Of a stretch of 64,000 bases of DNA, positions 22,181 to 33,390 are shown in pieces (the first letter of the stretch is position 1; the number at the start of each line of letters is the position of its first letter). The stretch comes from Glossina fuscipes (lineage: Eukaryota > Arthropoda > Insecta > Diptera > Glossinidae), in contig NW_023998432.1 in assembly GCF_014805625.2 (NCBI RefSeq), forward strand, positions 5,340,414-5,404,413, in the 5' to 3' direction. The notes below the pieces were generated by a model. That model was not told the origin of the DNA, did no database searches, and saw only the letters and a list, made by a program, of their open reading frames with translations. The position numbers and the translations under genes are program-made.

Positions 22181-24300
22181 GCCTCACTTTGCATGAGGTG
22201 TTATTATACGTATTATATAACATATCTAAAATGTAAGTTGAAAGTATTCGTTTTACATTGTCTTTCGTATTCATGAGATGAGGTAAGATATTTGAAAGAT
22301 ATTACATGAACTATATTGCGAACCAAACTTCTATAAAAATCTTTTCAGATTTTGACTTCTTGTCGACAATACAATTAACCCAAATTATTCAATTTTCTCC
22401 TTAAAATAATTGACTAAAATGAAAATGCAGGGCTTTAAAGTGGAGTTGAAATCTTAAATAAAGACTTGAAGCGTTATTATAGTGGGCGGACAGACTGATT
22501 CAGTTCTTTAAATATTCAACCTTACATTAATGAAAAGAAGATTCAAAGGACAAGTTCAAAGTTTTAGTTTGCGTTCACATTTAGCAGACAAACTGACATG
22601 CGGGAAGAATCGTTTTCTTTCCTAATACCGTTCAAGCATGCTCTGCGGTCTCTCTTGTGTGTATATACTTGATCAACATAAAACACCTCTTCTATTGGGT
22701 ATAACACGAATATAAACTGCTTTACGACTATGATATTATAAAGGTGGTAATAAAAATAATCGTAACGCCGGAATAGAATGACTAAATAGTTAGTCGTAGC
22801 AGTCAGCAAGCTATCATCGCATAAGATTACATTTTTTTTTTTGTTTTTATAAACACATCTTCAGGTTGTGGTAACATACAGTGAAATATGTGAGTAGACC
22901 TTTTGATATGCTATAAAAAACTTCGGTATAGTTTTAAAATTTGAATTAAAACGATATCATTCATGTATTCAGAGAAAGATAGTAATTAACTTTCGCTAGT
23001 TTTACACACCATTTTGGGAAATTCGATTTTGAACTGATCTTTCGTTTAAATTAAATTATGAACTCATATGAAAATGTTGTTTAGCGTGTGGAGAGGGGTG
23101 AGGTGGTTGGTTCAAAGAAGCATTTTTGTTTGATTAAGGTAAGAAATCAAATTTGTGGGTCGTTAAGTACAAGTGTAGCTAATATAAAATAATGAAATTA
23201 CTCATTTTGAATGCAAAATTATTTTATGAACATCAATTGTCTTTTACTACGAGAGACCGGGAAAAACTAAATTGATTGAAACCAATATATCATCGTTTAG
23301 AATTCAAAGAAAGTAGGTTTGTAGCTGATACCTGTATGGCTGAGCGAGAAATTGCAGGAGAACCAGTTATTCATTAAAAGTATTGCACCTATGCACAATA
23401 ATGCAAAAAAAAAACACATAACTTTTTAGCAAAAACTCAAATTTGTTTGAGCGTTTAATTAACCACCATTGAAATTATGTGTGATTCGTATAGTCGTCGT
23501 AGATGTCGGCGAAAGCTGATCTTGAGTTAGTCGATTTTATCATTGACTTGCTAATGAGATCGATCAGTACCTTTGATTAACGAAATTGTCTTCGCACACG
23601 ATAGATACATTTTATTAGTTTTTTTGTTTACGCACTAAAAAAAATTTGCTATTCTAATTTTTTTACAAATTTTAACGTTCATCTGAATTATTATTCTTCG
23701 TATATTTCAAACCAATGTGAGCAAAAAATAGTTACGAGCGATATTAGTTTCATTTTGTGCGGAGCAATGGATAGGTGCAATAAAGAACTTGCCAAGCGAA
23801 CATTATGAGTTACGCAACCCAACACAATTGTACATGCAAGCAGTAACTTATATTATTGTATGCCGGCGTATAGATAAAATTTTTTTTTTTCTTATTGGCT
23901 CAGTGGATGCTTTGAACCTTCTAGAATATGGACAAAAAATTATTATTATTTTTTTTTTGAAATTTTGAGCCCTTCGGTTCCAAACGGTTTCAGGTGTCAC
24001 TTGAATGCCGGCTGGCATATTATAGCCATAAATACCTTACGCCACTTCGCTTCATACAGTTATTCATAACTTGTCGAAAAAGTGATGCACTCCGAATCAT
24101 AAGTTTCGTCTTTAAGCCAAAAGACGTCGGCGTACCCATTTCATCAAAATATTTAAAAAATTTGCGCTATGTAGATTGAACACAAGAACACTAGACGGAA
24201 GAACGGGTTCAGAACCGGTTTGTGAATCGGATGGGTTGATAAAATGTGAATCTATTTCAAAATCTTTTTAGATGTTACATACATCCGTATAAACTTGACA
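22181..24300. other. AT-rich intergenic stretch
   Basis: I see no gene I can support. A 61-codon plus-strand frame at 23994-24179 has no recognisable domain. Confidence 0.5.
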
Positions 24301-24335
24301 TACTCTTGTGCCACAAGTGGTGTAGGGTATAAAAA
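24301..24335 (+). repeat. CCACxxGTGG terminal palindrome of an interspersed repeat, copy A
   Basis: GTGCCACAAGTGGTGTAGG followed by GTATAAAA closely matches 28745-28768 (GTACCACAGGTGGTATAGG, then ATATAAAA). Similar palindromes followed by GGTATAA mark the 3' ends of common fly repeats. I infer that both sites are 3' ends of old copies of one family. Confidence 0.5.
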
Positions 24336-25739
24336 TTTATTTACTAATTAATACTTTTTTCTCAAGCAGGGAATTTACATTCCTGACGAAGTGATAAGAT
24401 TTTAATATTACAGCACTTGTACGTTTCTTCATTTTATTACCCCGGAAAACTATAAATGTTATTGGTTTTCCTTCGAGATGCATAACGGAAAATAATCTGT
24501 TGCATTTATGCAATTATTACTCAATCTTTTTTTATTGCTTAGTTTGGCAATGTGAACATGTTGTTAACGTAGAGCAAAGGAAAACAAGAACTTTTAAGAA
24601 ACAGTGCCTTTGTCAATGTAAGTGTGGCGACACATTGCTTGTATACCTTGTACGTATTCATACATAATTCATTGATGTTTATTGCTGATTAGGTAACAAG
24701 TGATAAGCAACACACAGTGTTATATACACGACTAGTCATCTGTGTAACAGAAATAAAAATAATATTACTGCTGTGCTTTTGCCATAGGCCCTGATCTGTT
24801 AAACAGGATTTCTTTTTTTTTGTTTTCGATATGAGAAATTTACAAAGAATGTGATAATTATTTTTTTAAATGTTCTTCTGCTTTGTTGGCGTCGTGTCTA
24901 TATGCTTAAAGATGCTTCAAAGATAAGATTGTGGGTTAAAGAAAAACCGGGTTTTTTTTTTCTTTATACCAACTAACTAAGAGTACGTTAAATTTGTCAC
25001 TTTTGTAACATAATAGTGTAGATCCATCCACGTCTAAGCTATTAAAAAAATCATTTTTCACGTTAAAGCGAATACTAGGTAGTATGGAACTACATAATTA
25101 GTAAGAAAGTTCATTTAATCTTAGGGCGCATCTCGTATATTGACTACTTCGCTGTTTGTACTTTTCTTTAAGCAGCACTCCTGGCACTTTTCTCTGCACT
25201 CCATTATATTTCTCTAACTTGTCAAATTTCAAAATTATGTTCAGTTATGGGCGAATCTTCTATAGCCAACAATGTCACCTAAAAAAAAGTTCGAAGAATA
25301 TGAAATTTCACTAGTCTATAATATTGTGCTGGCGATTGTTTCTTTTCAAACAGTAGGTAATAAAATATGTAAATATTTATTGTTGTAACGTATGAGTAAC
25401 GCGAAAAAACCAATTGTTTTGCTTTTGAAAAGCACGGTCCTCCTAGTTTATATTATATTATAGGATTACTCTTCGACATGCTTGGACCATTATCAATACT
25501 AATATAGTTGCAAAAACTTTAGATGTTTCTCCCAAATTTGAAGCCGATATCCTTATTTTTGCGATTAGAAGCAGAATATATATAACCTATATATTTTATG
25601 GAGTCTTAAAATTTTTGATGCGCGTATGGTAAACTAATCCTTCGGCGATAGGTAGAAAAAATTACTTAAGAGGAAAAACGTACGCGTTTATTTAGAAAGA
25701 CGGACCTTGAAGCTCTCTACTTGGATAGACAGCCATGAG
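24336..25739. other. AT-rich intergenic stretch
   Basis: I see no gene, repeat family or RNA gene I can support. Composition changes at about 25.74 kb, where more GC-rich LINE-derived sequence begins. Confidence 0.5.
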
Positions 25740-25899
25740 GTCCGCGATATGAAGGAAGAGAGCCCCTTCAAATTGAATGGAAAGGTGTAAAGGTCGCCAG
25801 TAGGCGTACAAGCGCAGCCTCAATTTGGTCAATCGCTTCCTGGCTTGTCTAACAGCAATTTGAAGAAGAATTCGGCAGCTACTTTCTTGTATTGATGGA

Positions 25900-26600
25900 A
25901 ATGTTAGCAGATATGTCAGAAAACGACGCCACCTTAATCAACCTGGGCGTCTACAAAAGCGTTTAGGTAGCCAAGCGAGGTAAGAAGAAATGAAAAACCA
26001 AGAAACACACAGTCAAGCTGTACGCGATTGTTATAGCGTCAAGCAGTTAACATTCCAACGCGAGTATATTGCAAAAGGTGAAATGGGGCGCGGGTTTAAG
26101 AAGATCTCGCTAAAAGACAAATCCGAAAACTGCACCCCCTCTTTTAGTTGAAGGAGAAGTGCATTACAGAGGGCATTTAAGGAGCACGGGGTGGCCTTCC
26201 CGGATAAGAAATTTCACTCCGCACCTTCAGGCAAAAAAGAATTGCCCATATCCGAGGTCTAGGCCTAGAAATCACGGGCGTGGACGAAGCTAAGAAGGCA
26301 AAACGGGCATTCGAATGATGACTGGAGACCGCCGAACTGCTGAGCCTACGTAAAGCACCCGGAGGAACTGAAACGGCTAGTCTTACAACTTAAAAAGCAA
26401 ATGTATTGTTCGAGATTGGAAAGATGAAGATCGGTTGGATAGTTTGGGCATATGCGACAAGACTAGTCCCACTAAATGCTTCCGTTGACTGGAATTAGGG
26501 CATTTTGCAAAAGAATGTAAGAATTTTAAGGACCGCTCCAAAGCTTGCTACAGGTGCAGCGAGGAAGGTCATATTGCGAAGGACCGCACGAGGGGGTTAT
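25900..26600 (+). pseudogene. R1/LOA-like LINE ORF1 fragment with zinc knuckles
   Basis: The sequence is GC-richer than its surroundings. One frame reads KLYAIVIASSS and, further on, ILQKVKWGA, a pattern seen in ORF1 of R1/LOA-type LINEs. Near 26460-26590 one frame reads KCFR*LELGHFAKECKN and then KACYRCSEEGHIAKD. These are two CCHC zinc knuckles, the first with its second cysteine turned into a stop and the second with its last cysteine lost. Many stops and frameshifts break the rest. The protein would have bound element RNA. Its position upstream of, and on the same strand as, the ORF2 fragment at 27.64-28.45 kb suggests one element, but no endonuclease is readable between them. Confidence 0.7.
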
Positions 26601-27640
26601 CATCAGTTTGAATAGTCTTTATCACTTTTAATATCTCGTTGATTCTCATTGCTTATTTTGTTTCAGTTCGTGCGAGAGAAAGCGTTGCATCTAACTTGGA
26701 TTGTTCGGATTCTGCGTTCTTTTGAAGTTGGAGGTTATAAACGATGTCTTCGATCATTTCATTGAATCAATATGAATCAAGATGACTTGAATCAATCAAG
26801 ATCACGTGGTGGTGTTAAACTCTTTATCAAGCGAGTAACATATCCATATGAACTTGTGTTAACTGTTGAGGATTTTCAATTATTGAAATGGCGTTCAGGC
26901 ACTTTAGTCAGTACTCCATGATAAAAAATTAAAGAAATGATTTTGATTGAAAATGATAATTTCATTTGTTTCATTAAATCACAAAGAGATGCTTGTATAC
27001 TAAAATGAGTATCTTATAAACTATATATGTTTCGTATATGAGAGCAAAGAAGGACGGTCATAATGAAATGTTTATCCATGTCAGCATCGGATAATGTCTT
27101 CACTTAGACAAAGTGCGCTGGACATGCATTAACAATACCGTTTGTTTCTGTTCACAGACTACTCTAACATCTAAACAAAATAAGAAATGTAATAGCATGA
27201 ATAGGCAAACGGTGATTGCATGATCACCGTGAGCACATGCACACGCATGTAAACGCAACGGCGAAAAACGGACCTTACGTAAGAACATAAACAAAATGTG
27301 CAACTTGAAATGTTGGTAAAACATTATCAAGTATGAAATTAAAAAGACAAGAAAAAGCATGCATATATGTATATGTATGCATGTACGCGGCTATTTGAAC
27401 ATGCAGCGCAATTGACGGCAAGATACGGACATTCAACGGAACGGTACATAAGAGCTAAAGTAAAGGAGAGACAGTTCTATAGCTACTATGCTCGCCTGAG
27501 CATAGACAGTCGGACAAAGCAGCAGGATGAACAACTGCGCGATGTTTATTGAAGGCGTTTGCCGTGCTGTTAGCCACATTCCTTAATGATATATGCAATG
27601 ACGTCTGCAGAGAGGTGGGAAGATCAAAAATTTATATCAT
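26601..27640. other. sequence between LINE ORF1 and ORF2 fragments
   Basis: This is where the endonuclease of the R1/LOA-like element should be, yet I see no endonuclease motif and the composition is AT-rich up to about 27.1 kb. A 61-codon plus frame at 27367-27552 has no recognisable domain. An insertion or replacement of the middle of the element is a possible reading. Confidence 0.4.
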
Positions 27641-28450
27641 CTTTGTCAGTGATACGATAACAGCAAGTTGCAATTGGTCGCTGGGGCAAGGGTCACACAA
27701 AGAGTGACCATCGGAGAATAGATCTGGGCATCAGAGTCAAAAGATATACAGCCAAAAGTGACCCAACCGAAATGAAAGGATGCATCTTTCGGCGCAGGCA
27801 GCTTCAACATGATTGCAGATGCGTATGAAAAGAGCAAAGGAAAAGCAGATCAAGTCCAGAAAAGTGCGAACAACCTTTTCACAGGACCATGTGATGCGCC
27901 AATGCTGGGAAGGAAAAGGCGTAGTAGAGGAAATGCGTGTTGCAGGTGAGGCAGCGAGATAGAGGCACACAGAAAGTACTCCCTAAAAGCCCTCGATCCA
28001 GAGGGAAAGAGAGCGGAACTCTCGTGGCCCTCCATAGTAATTTTTATAACGATTTAAACAAAGCTTTAAAACGTTGCAAGAAAGAAAGCTTCGACCGCAT
28101 GTGTCAACAGACGAATATTAACGCATGGGGACTTGCATATAAGGTAATGCTGAAAATAATAAAAGGAGACATATCACCTAAATTTACCTGTCCCGTCATA
28201 CTCCAAGAAATTATGTCAACTGTTTTCCCGTTTTGTGAAGTGGTAGATTCCCACAAAAGAGAAGAGAAGCCAACTCCAGTAATTATATTGAGAGAATGTT
28301 GGAAGCTAGTAAAAAGGTTGTGGATAGAAAGGCTCCCGGACTAGACAGTATATCGAATGCAGAAGCAACGCTTTAAAGATTTTCGTTAGAATGCCTAGAA
28401 GAGAGAACATTTCGCGATAAATAGAAAATGAAAACACCGGTAATCATCCC
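27641..28450 (+). pseudogene. R1/LOA-like LINE ORF2 fragment (end of endonuclease to start of reverse transcriptase)
   Basis: Pieces in several plus frames follow the order of an R1/LOA ORF2. A KSDHRRI block resembles the endonuclease SDH motif. CDAPMLGRKRRSRGN resembles the linker. LNKALKRCKKESFDRMCQQ, with NAWGLAYKVMLKIIKG and KFTCPVILQEI, resembles the segment just before reverse transcriptase, and KAPGLDSISNAEAT is the start of the reverse transcriptase. Stops and frameshifts occur throughout. Readable coding sequence ends near 28450 with no catalytic core, so the fragment is 3'-truncated or decayed. It is not functional. Confidence 0.72.
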
Positions 28451-28499
28451 GAAAATCCACCGATTTATGCCAAGTTATTAATATTAACGAAGCGGTCGG

Positions 28500-28770
28500 A
28501 CAATGGTGTTTTCAATAACGTTTGTCCCTAGATCAGGACACAGAAACGTTCAAAATTTCATCAAAATATCTCGATAATTGTGACCTGTAGGGTGAACACA
28601 ATAGTACATGAACATGAACGGACATCGAATAGACAAGTCGATGAACAAGATAACCATCATCTTAATCGATCGATATAATAAAGGGTAGGACCATATTAAG
28701 TTCGTCTGATTGCTATACAGTTTCGCACAAATTTAATATAACCTGTACCACAGGTGGTATAGGATATAAA
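28500..28770 (+). repeat. 3' part of an interspersed repeat, copy B of the CCACxxGTGG end
   Basis: CAAAATTTCATCAAAATATCTC, then GAACGGACATCGAATAGAC, then a GTTTCGCACAAATTTAATATAACC stretch leading to GTACCACAGGTGGTATAGG. This order (a CATCAA.ATATCTC phrase, a GGACAT phrase, an AACTTAATAT phrase, a terminal palindrome and GGTATAA) is one I know from common repeats of higher flies. The terminal palindrome is shared with 24301-24335. Assignment to a named family was not possible. Confidence 0.5.
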
Positions 28771-31700
28771 AAATAGAAAAAGGCCTAGGCAGGTGCTGTT
28801 ATACCCTCCTTCTTCTCATTGTCTTAATTAATTGGAGAAGTTTTTGTAAAAGATAGGCTAAATAATGTAATAGAAATTTTTAATGTCAAAGAAAATGTTA
28901 CCAGGTCAGTCTTTATCATCGTGCAAATAACTTTCAAACGAACATGTGAACTCTACCATGTTTATCCAAAAATTAAGAATATGATTTTGACTAATTATCG
29001 CAACTCCACTGTAAAGAGCAGATTAAAGAATTTAAAAATCCGGCGTATTAATGATGTTACTTTTGTTTCTTATTCGAAAACTGCTTTAAAAATTACAATG
29101 GGGCACCTCTAGAAAAGTAGTGGAGTGTCAAGTATGGAATCTAATCTTGGAAGTTGAACAAAAATTTTACATTTCATTTTATGCTCTTAAGGCTTATTTT
29201 GTTAGGTCGAAATAACAGATAAAACAGTTGTAATTTTTTGAAGATAGTTTTTGGTTACACACTCTTAAGATGAAAACCTCTCATCTATTACAATTCATTT
29301 GTATTTTAGTGGATCGATCAACATCTCCTTTTTTTCAGAGTAATTACGTCAAATTTTGCAACGAATGTTATTGAGGTATAAATATTTTCAGAACTCTTTT
29401 TTATATTCTTTTAACCCTTTCGCTACTGCGAGTGTAGTTGAAAACGAATAATATTCATTGCAAATTAATAGTCGGAATTCATGAAATTTTAACACATTCG
29501 AAGGTTGGCACTATATACAAACAATGTGGATTCGTTAATACTGACGACAACTCTATGCTATCCTACAAGCTTATTGCGTGATGATTGTCAAATTTTAGGA
29601 TATCAATTAGAGACACACGAACGCATGGACTTGTTTACACGATTTAAATTCTCGATCTTCCTGTATATATTTACATTGTTAGGCAATGTTTTTTTTTTCG
29701 AAATTGATTAAAGTCAATATTATGTTGATTGCTATTGTCTTCTTGTCATTATGAGAGATGAATATGCGCTATATATTATAAATTTTAATACAACAAAACC
29801 AACATAAATTAGGAATCTGCAGTGAAAAATAAAGTCTACAGCCTAAAGCTTGATTTCGAAACAAGATCAACAAACTGAAGGCAAAAAAAAACTTCAAGAA
29901 CGAAACAAAACTACTACGTACTAAATAAGTGATGAAGAGCTAAAGAGCATTAAAATCAAGAACAGTCACGATTTTAGTTAACGCAATGGTGTGTAGTATT
30001 AACGCTAAGCATCGCGAGATGGTTGAACTAATATTTAGTAGGCCTTGCATCGTGGTAATCACAGCTTGTTATAAACGGTGTAATTAGGTGTCCATTAAAA
30101 GGGTGGTCCACACATGTCTACACCTGATCGTTGTCATGATATGTAGACAAACTGCTACAACGATATAACTATACCGCAATTGAAAAAAAATTATCTTTAG
30201 TAAAACTTTTTTCTTTAAACGTTTGTTTCTTTTTTCCCTTTTGCTCGTTCTTTTATTTTTGTAAACATCGACAACCACGATACCAACACGCCCCACTCCA
30301 CGCCTCATAAATAACTGGGTTTACAGGAAGAAAGAGAGTTAACTTGAAAAATTATACCTAAACACATCGAGATTTATATTTACTAACAACAGCAAGATCT
30401 TTAAGGCGAAACTGGATCCCTGACTGGATAAACTAATAATAATAAAAAAGAGAAGTCTCGAAAGATGATCAAAATTTTTCTGTGTTTAAACAAATACTAC
30501 AACAATTCATAATTATGTAGTTTAATAAAATGTTTATTATTATTATCATTATTGTTGTTATTGTCGTCGTTGCCCGGTCTGTTGGCTTTGTTTTATGTAG
30601 AGGCGGACGGTTTGTGTGCAGTTTATTCACTTGCCTTAATTCTATCAATCGCAGCACAAACATGACCACCACCGTTTCATGAATTCTCTGCGCACACTGA
30701 CTCCAGGCTTTCACGTCCCATCCTTTCTCCTCGTCTCTCTCTCTCAGTTTTTGATTTGTGCGTTGTTGGCCTGTGTCTTCTCGTGTAGAAATTTCACGCC
30801 CGGCAGCTATTTTGCGATGTTAAATTGATTTTATGATTTTTATCGTTGTTTTAAGTCAAATTTTGTGTTATTCTCTGTAAAATATCAACGCATTTAACTT
30901 AAAAACGTCTCCTTAACCATAACCAGTGTAAAGTTTCTTTGCGTATCCTCACGTTATATTAATGCTTTCGGCCATAATATATATTTTGTTCTCCTATTTT
31001 TATTGTTGTTGTTTATATGTGTTTGCTTTCTTAAATGTTCGTTTGAATATTGTAAACTATCATTTACGATGGGAGAGGCTAATAATTAAAATGCAATTCA
31101 TTTTTTTTTTATTTATTTTTTTATTTATGTATTTTTTAATAACATCATAGCAAAAGAAATTATAACAACGAAATGCCTTTTGTTCATTTTAAATTGTCAC
31201 TAAAATTTTTTATCCAAGCTTTTAAATAGTAAACATTAGAAACCGTAATTTTTCTTAGAAATTAAAGATCCTCTTATATTTTGTTTATGTTTTGGGTGAA
31301 TGTGTGACATCCACATCTCCTTCTCTTGACTGCAAATAAACAAAACTTTGTAGGGTATTAAAGTGTAGCAGAAGTTTCAAGTCTTTAATTATAATTCCAC
31401 ATCTCTATTTATAGTTCTACAACCGTGATTATGCCAATTGCATAGAAAGGGCGGTAGAATGTGCGGAATCGCAAAAATTTGCCAGAATTAAGACTGGTTC
31501 GTATTTCTGAATGTCACTGATGGATATAATGGCATATTAGGCAGTTTAAAAACCATTCTATTGTCTTCCTTGACATGTCAGCTGCAGTTGCAAAAGCGTA
31601 CAGTGACATTGGCCCCGGCCAAGTATTATAGTAAGCGTCATGTAGCTTTTTAGTCTACCATAAAAACGAAAAATTTTTGACTAAGACATAAGAATATACC

Positions 31701-32928
31701 ATTAATAGAAATAAACCTTTTACTTTGTTGTAAAATGAAGTAGTCAGCGATCATTCAAAGGAAAATATCTTGAGATTATGAGAAAAGCTAAACATAAAAT
31801 GTCCTTTCATCTATTTTCCCATTATTTAGGAAAAAAACTTCTGTCATATAACAGCACGAGTAAACTAACGAAAAGCAACTTATTTGAGTGGGTTTTTGGC
31901 CACTAATTCCTACTAAAATGCAACGAATTCGATTGATTTCTAAAGCGGTTCAAATAAGCTGGCGAGGATCTGTTAAAATTTATCGATAGACAGCATGCCG
32001 TATAGCAATCTGACAAGAGTAGATAACGTTTATCTTCAAGGTATCATCAGAAATTAAAAGAGCTAAGTTGAATTTTTATCGCATCCTCTGCACAGCAATG
32101 TATATAGTAATTTCCTAGTCTCCAAGGCCAGCTTAAATGAGAAGTGTTTCTGTAATATATATAATATTAGGGATGTTATCCATATCCGGGAATGTGGATG
32201 ATTACAAAACTTTCAGTTCTCTACTCTATTCATCCTTTTTTTGATCTCTATCTGTGTGATTGCATGGATCAACTGGCACCGCGCAGGTGTTAAGAAACAT
32301 TTTGGCCACGAAGTTCTTTTCCGATACCGTCCTCACGTAATGATTTTATAGGTAAGTGATTATATTTTTTCCTTTTTCAACAAGATGCCCAAGGGATGGT
32401 CGGGTCGCATTTTCATATCACAAAGAGGTGTCGTCTGAAGTTTGCGCACGAAAAGCAAACCAATAATATAATGGTACAAAGCACTCGAGCGCTTTTAATT
32501 TATTTTTTTAAGCCAAACTATTCCAAAGTAAATTGGTAGCTTATGACTTGAATAAGTAGGAAAAAGTCTAGAACTGTACGAATAATACACAAAAAAATGG
32601 TTTCTTATCTCCGTTTCCGTACATAAGAAAATTCACAGTTGAGCTGAATTACCATTTTTCTGTAGGCTTGAGCTTTTCGATTTTATAATAATATATTCTT
32701 AGTTAAGGTTATTTATGCTTCTATACAGTAGTAGTATGAAATATTTTCTTTAGAAAACAGAATTTATAAATTGTGCCATTTTGTGATATTTTTTATGCAA
32801 CAAACAGTTTCATTTATGTACGGATTTCCAAAGAATCGTGAATATTCGTGAATCATGAATAAGTGACGTTTAAGCGCTTTTACATAAAATATTTTAACCG
32901 AAATTGTGTTTGTTGCAATTAGCAGTTT
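28771..32928. other. AT-rich intergenic stretch
   Basis: Only short AT-rich frames (for example 29505-29711 and 30962-31150) and simple-sequence patches are present, among them an ATT/GTT-rich run near 30535-30575. I see no gene or element I can support. Confidence 0.55.
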
Positions 32929-32939
32929 TGCAATTCTTA

Positions 32940-33115
32940 TTATTATTATTATTATTATTAATTTCGCCAGAGAAATAAATTCTAAGACTAAGCTGTTAAA
33001 AGCACTAGCATCTAAGGCTATCGGCTTTTATTAAAAACTCTACTGCACTTGAGATTCGAACCCACGACCATTGACTTGCTAGTCGAGATTCCTCGCCTTC
33101 GGCTATTCAGGCGGA
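32940..33115 (-). mobile_element. tRNA-derived SINE, copy 2
   Basis: The minus-strand element starts TCCGCCTGAATAGCCGAAGG. It has an A-box-like TAGCCGAAGG and a strong B box, GGTTCGAATCTC, then a 3' half with AGCCGATAGCCT, TGCTAGTGCT and TTAGTCTTAGAATTTATTTC, and ends in TAA/AAT repeats. The target-site duplication TGCAATTCTTA is perfect at 32929-32939 and 33116-33126. RNA polymerase III would be expected to start near the tRNA-like head. The 3' half is shared with the LINE 3' ends at 12283-12380 and 39520-39620. It inserted about 60 bp downstream of the stop of the small ORF at 33190-33390, in the same orientation. Confidence 0.92.
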
Positions 33116-33189
33116 TGCAATTCTTAATTTAATGACCGACAAGTAAAAAATAATAAAAGGCTCAGAAAGAGTCTAGGATCCAGGGCACA

Positions 33190-33390
33190 TTAGCGAATAT
33201 ACATTGGTGGCCATTCATTTGTTTGTCGCCTATTATCGTAACGACGGAAGGTGGGATTTACATGGTCTGAAAGCTGGAATCTTGCTCGTATATTTTGATT
33301 AATCAGATCTATCGGTATTGGTCGCTCCCAAATGCTTTCGGAATACTTAAAATGGTGAAACAATCGCGAAAAAGATCTCAAAAAGCTCAT
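33190..33390 (-). CDS. candidate 66-residue small protein, unknown
   Basis: ATG at 33390 has a purine at -3, and an in-frame TAA lies three codons upstream, so the frame starts here unless it is an exon. The protein starts MSFLRSFSRLFHHFK, basic and amphipathic like a mitochondrial targeting peptide. It continues with SESIWERPIPIDLINQN and ends NEWPPMYIR. Its composition is balanced (W, P, D, N and R all used), unlike the leucine/isoleucine/phenylalanine/lysine-rich chance frames around it. I do not recognise the family and no domain or transmembrane segment is evident. An ATTAAA polyadenylation-like signal lies about 60 nt after the stop. It may be a real short host gene, a terminal exon or chance. 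The mitochondrial idea is inference only. Confidence 0.4.
   Translation of the reverse strand: MSFLRSFSRLFHHFKYSESIWERPIPIDLINQNIRARFQLSDHVNPTFRRYDNRRQTNEWPPMYIR

Noticed and set aside
31604..31622. GGCC-CC-GGCC inverted repeat in AT-rich DNA
   Set aside because: Too short to be more than chance, with no partner sites or element around it.
33040..33115. Functional tRNA gene (clear A-box and B-box matches)
   Set aside because: No full cloverleaf can be folded with normal arm lengths. The same sequence recurs with a fixed 3' half, tail and target-site duplications, so it is a SINE head.
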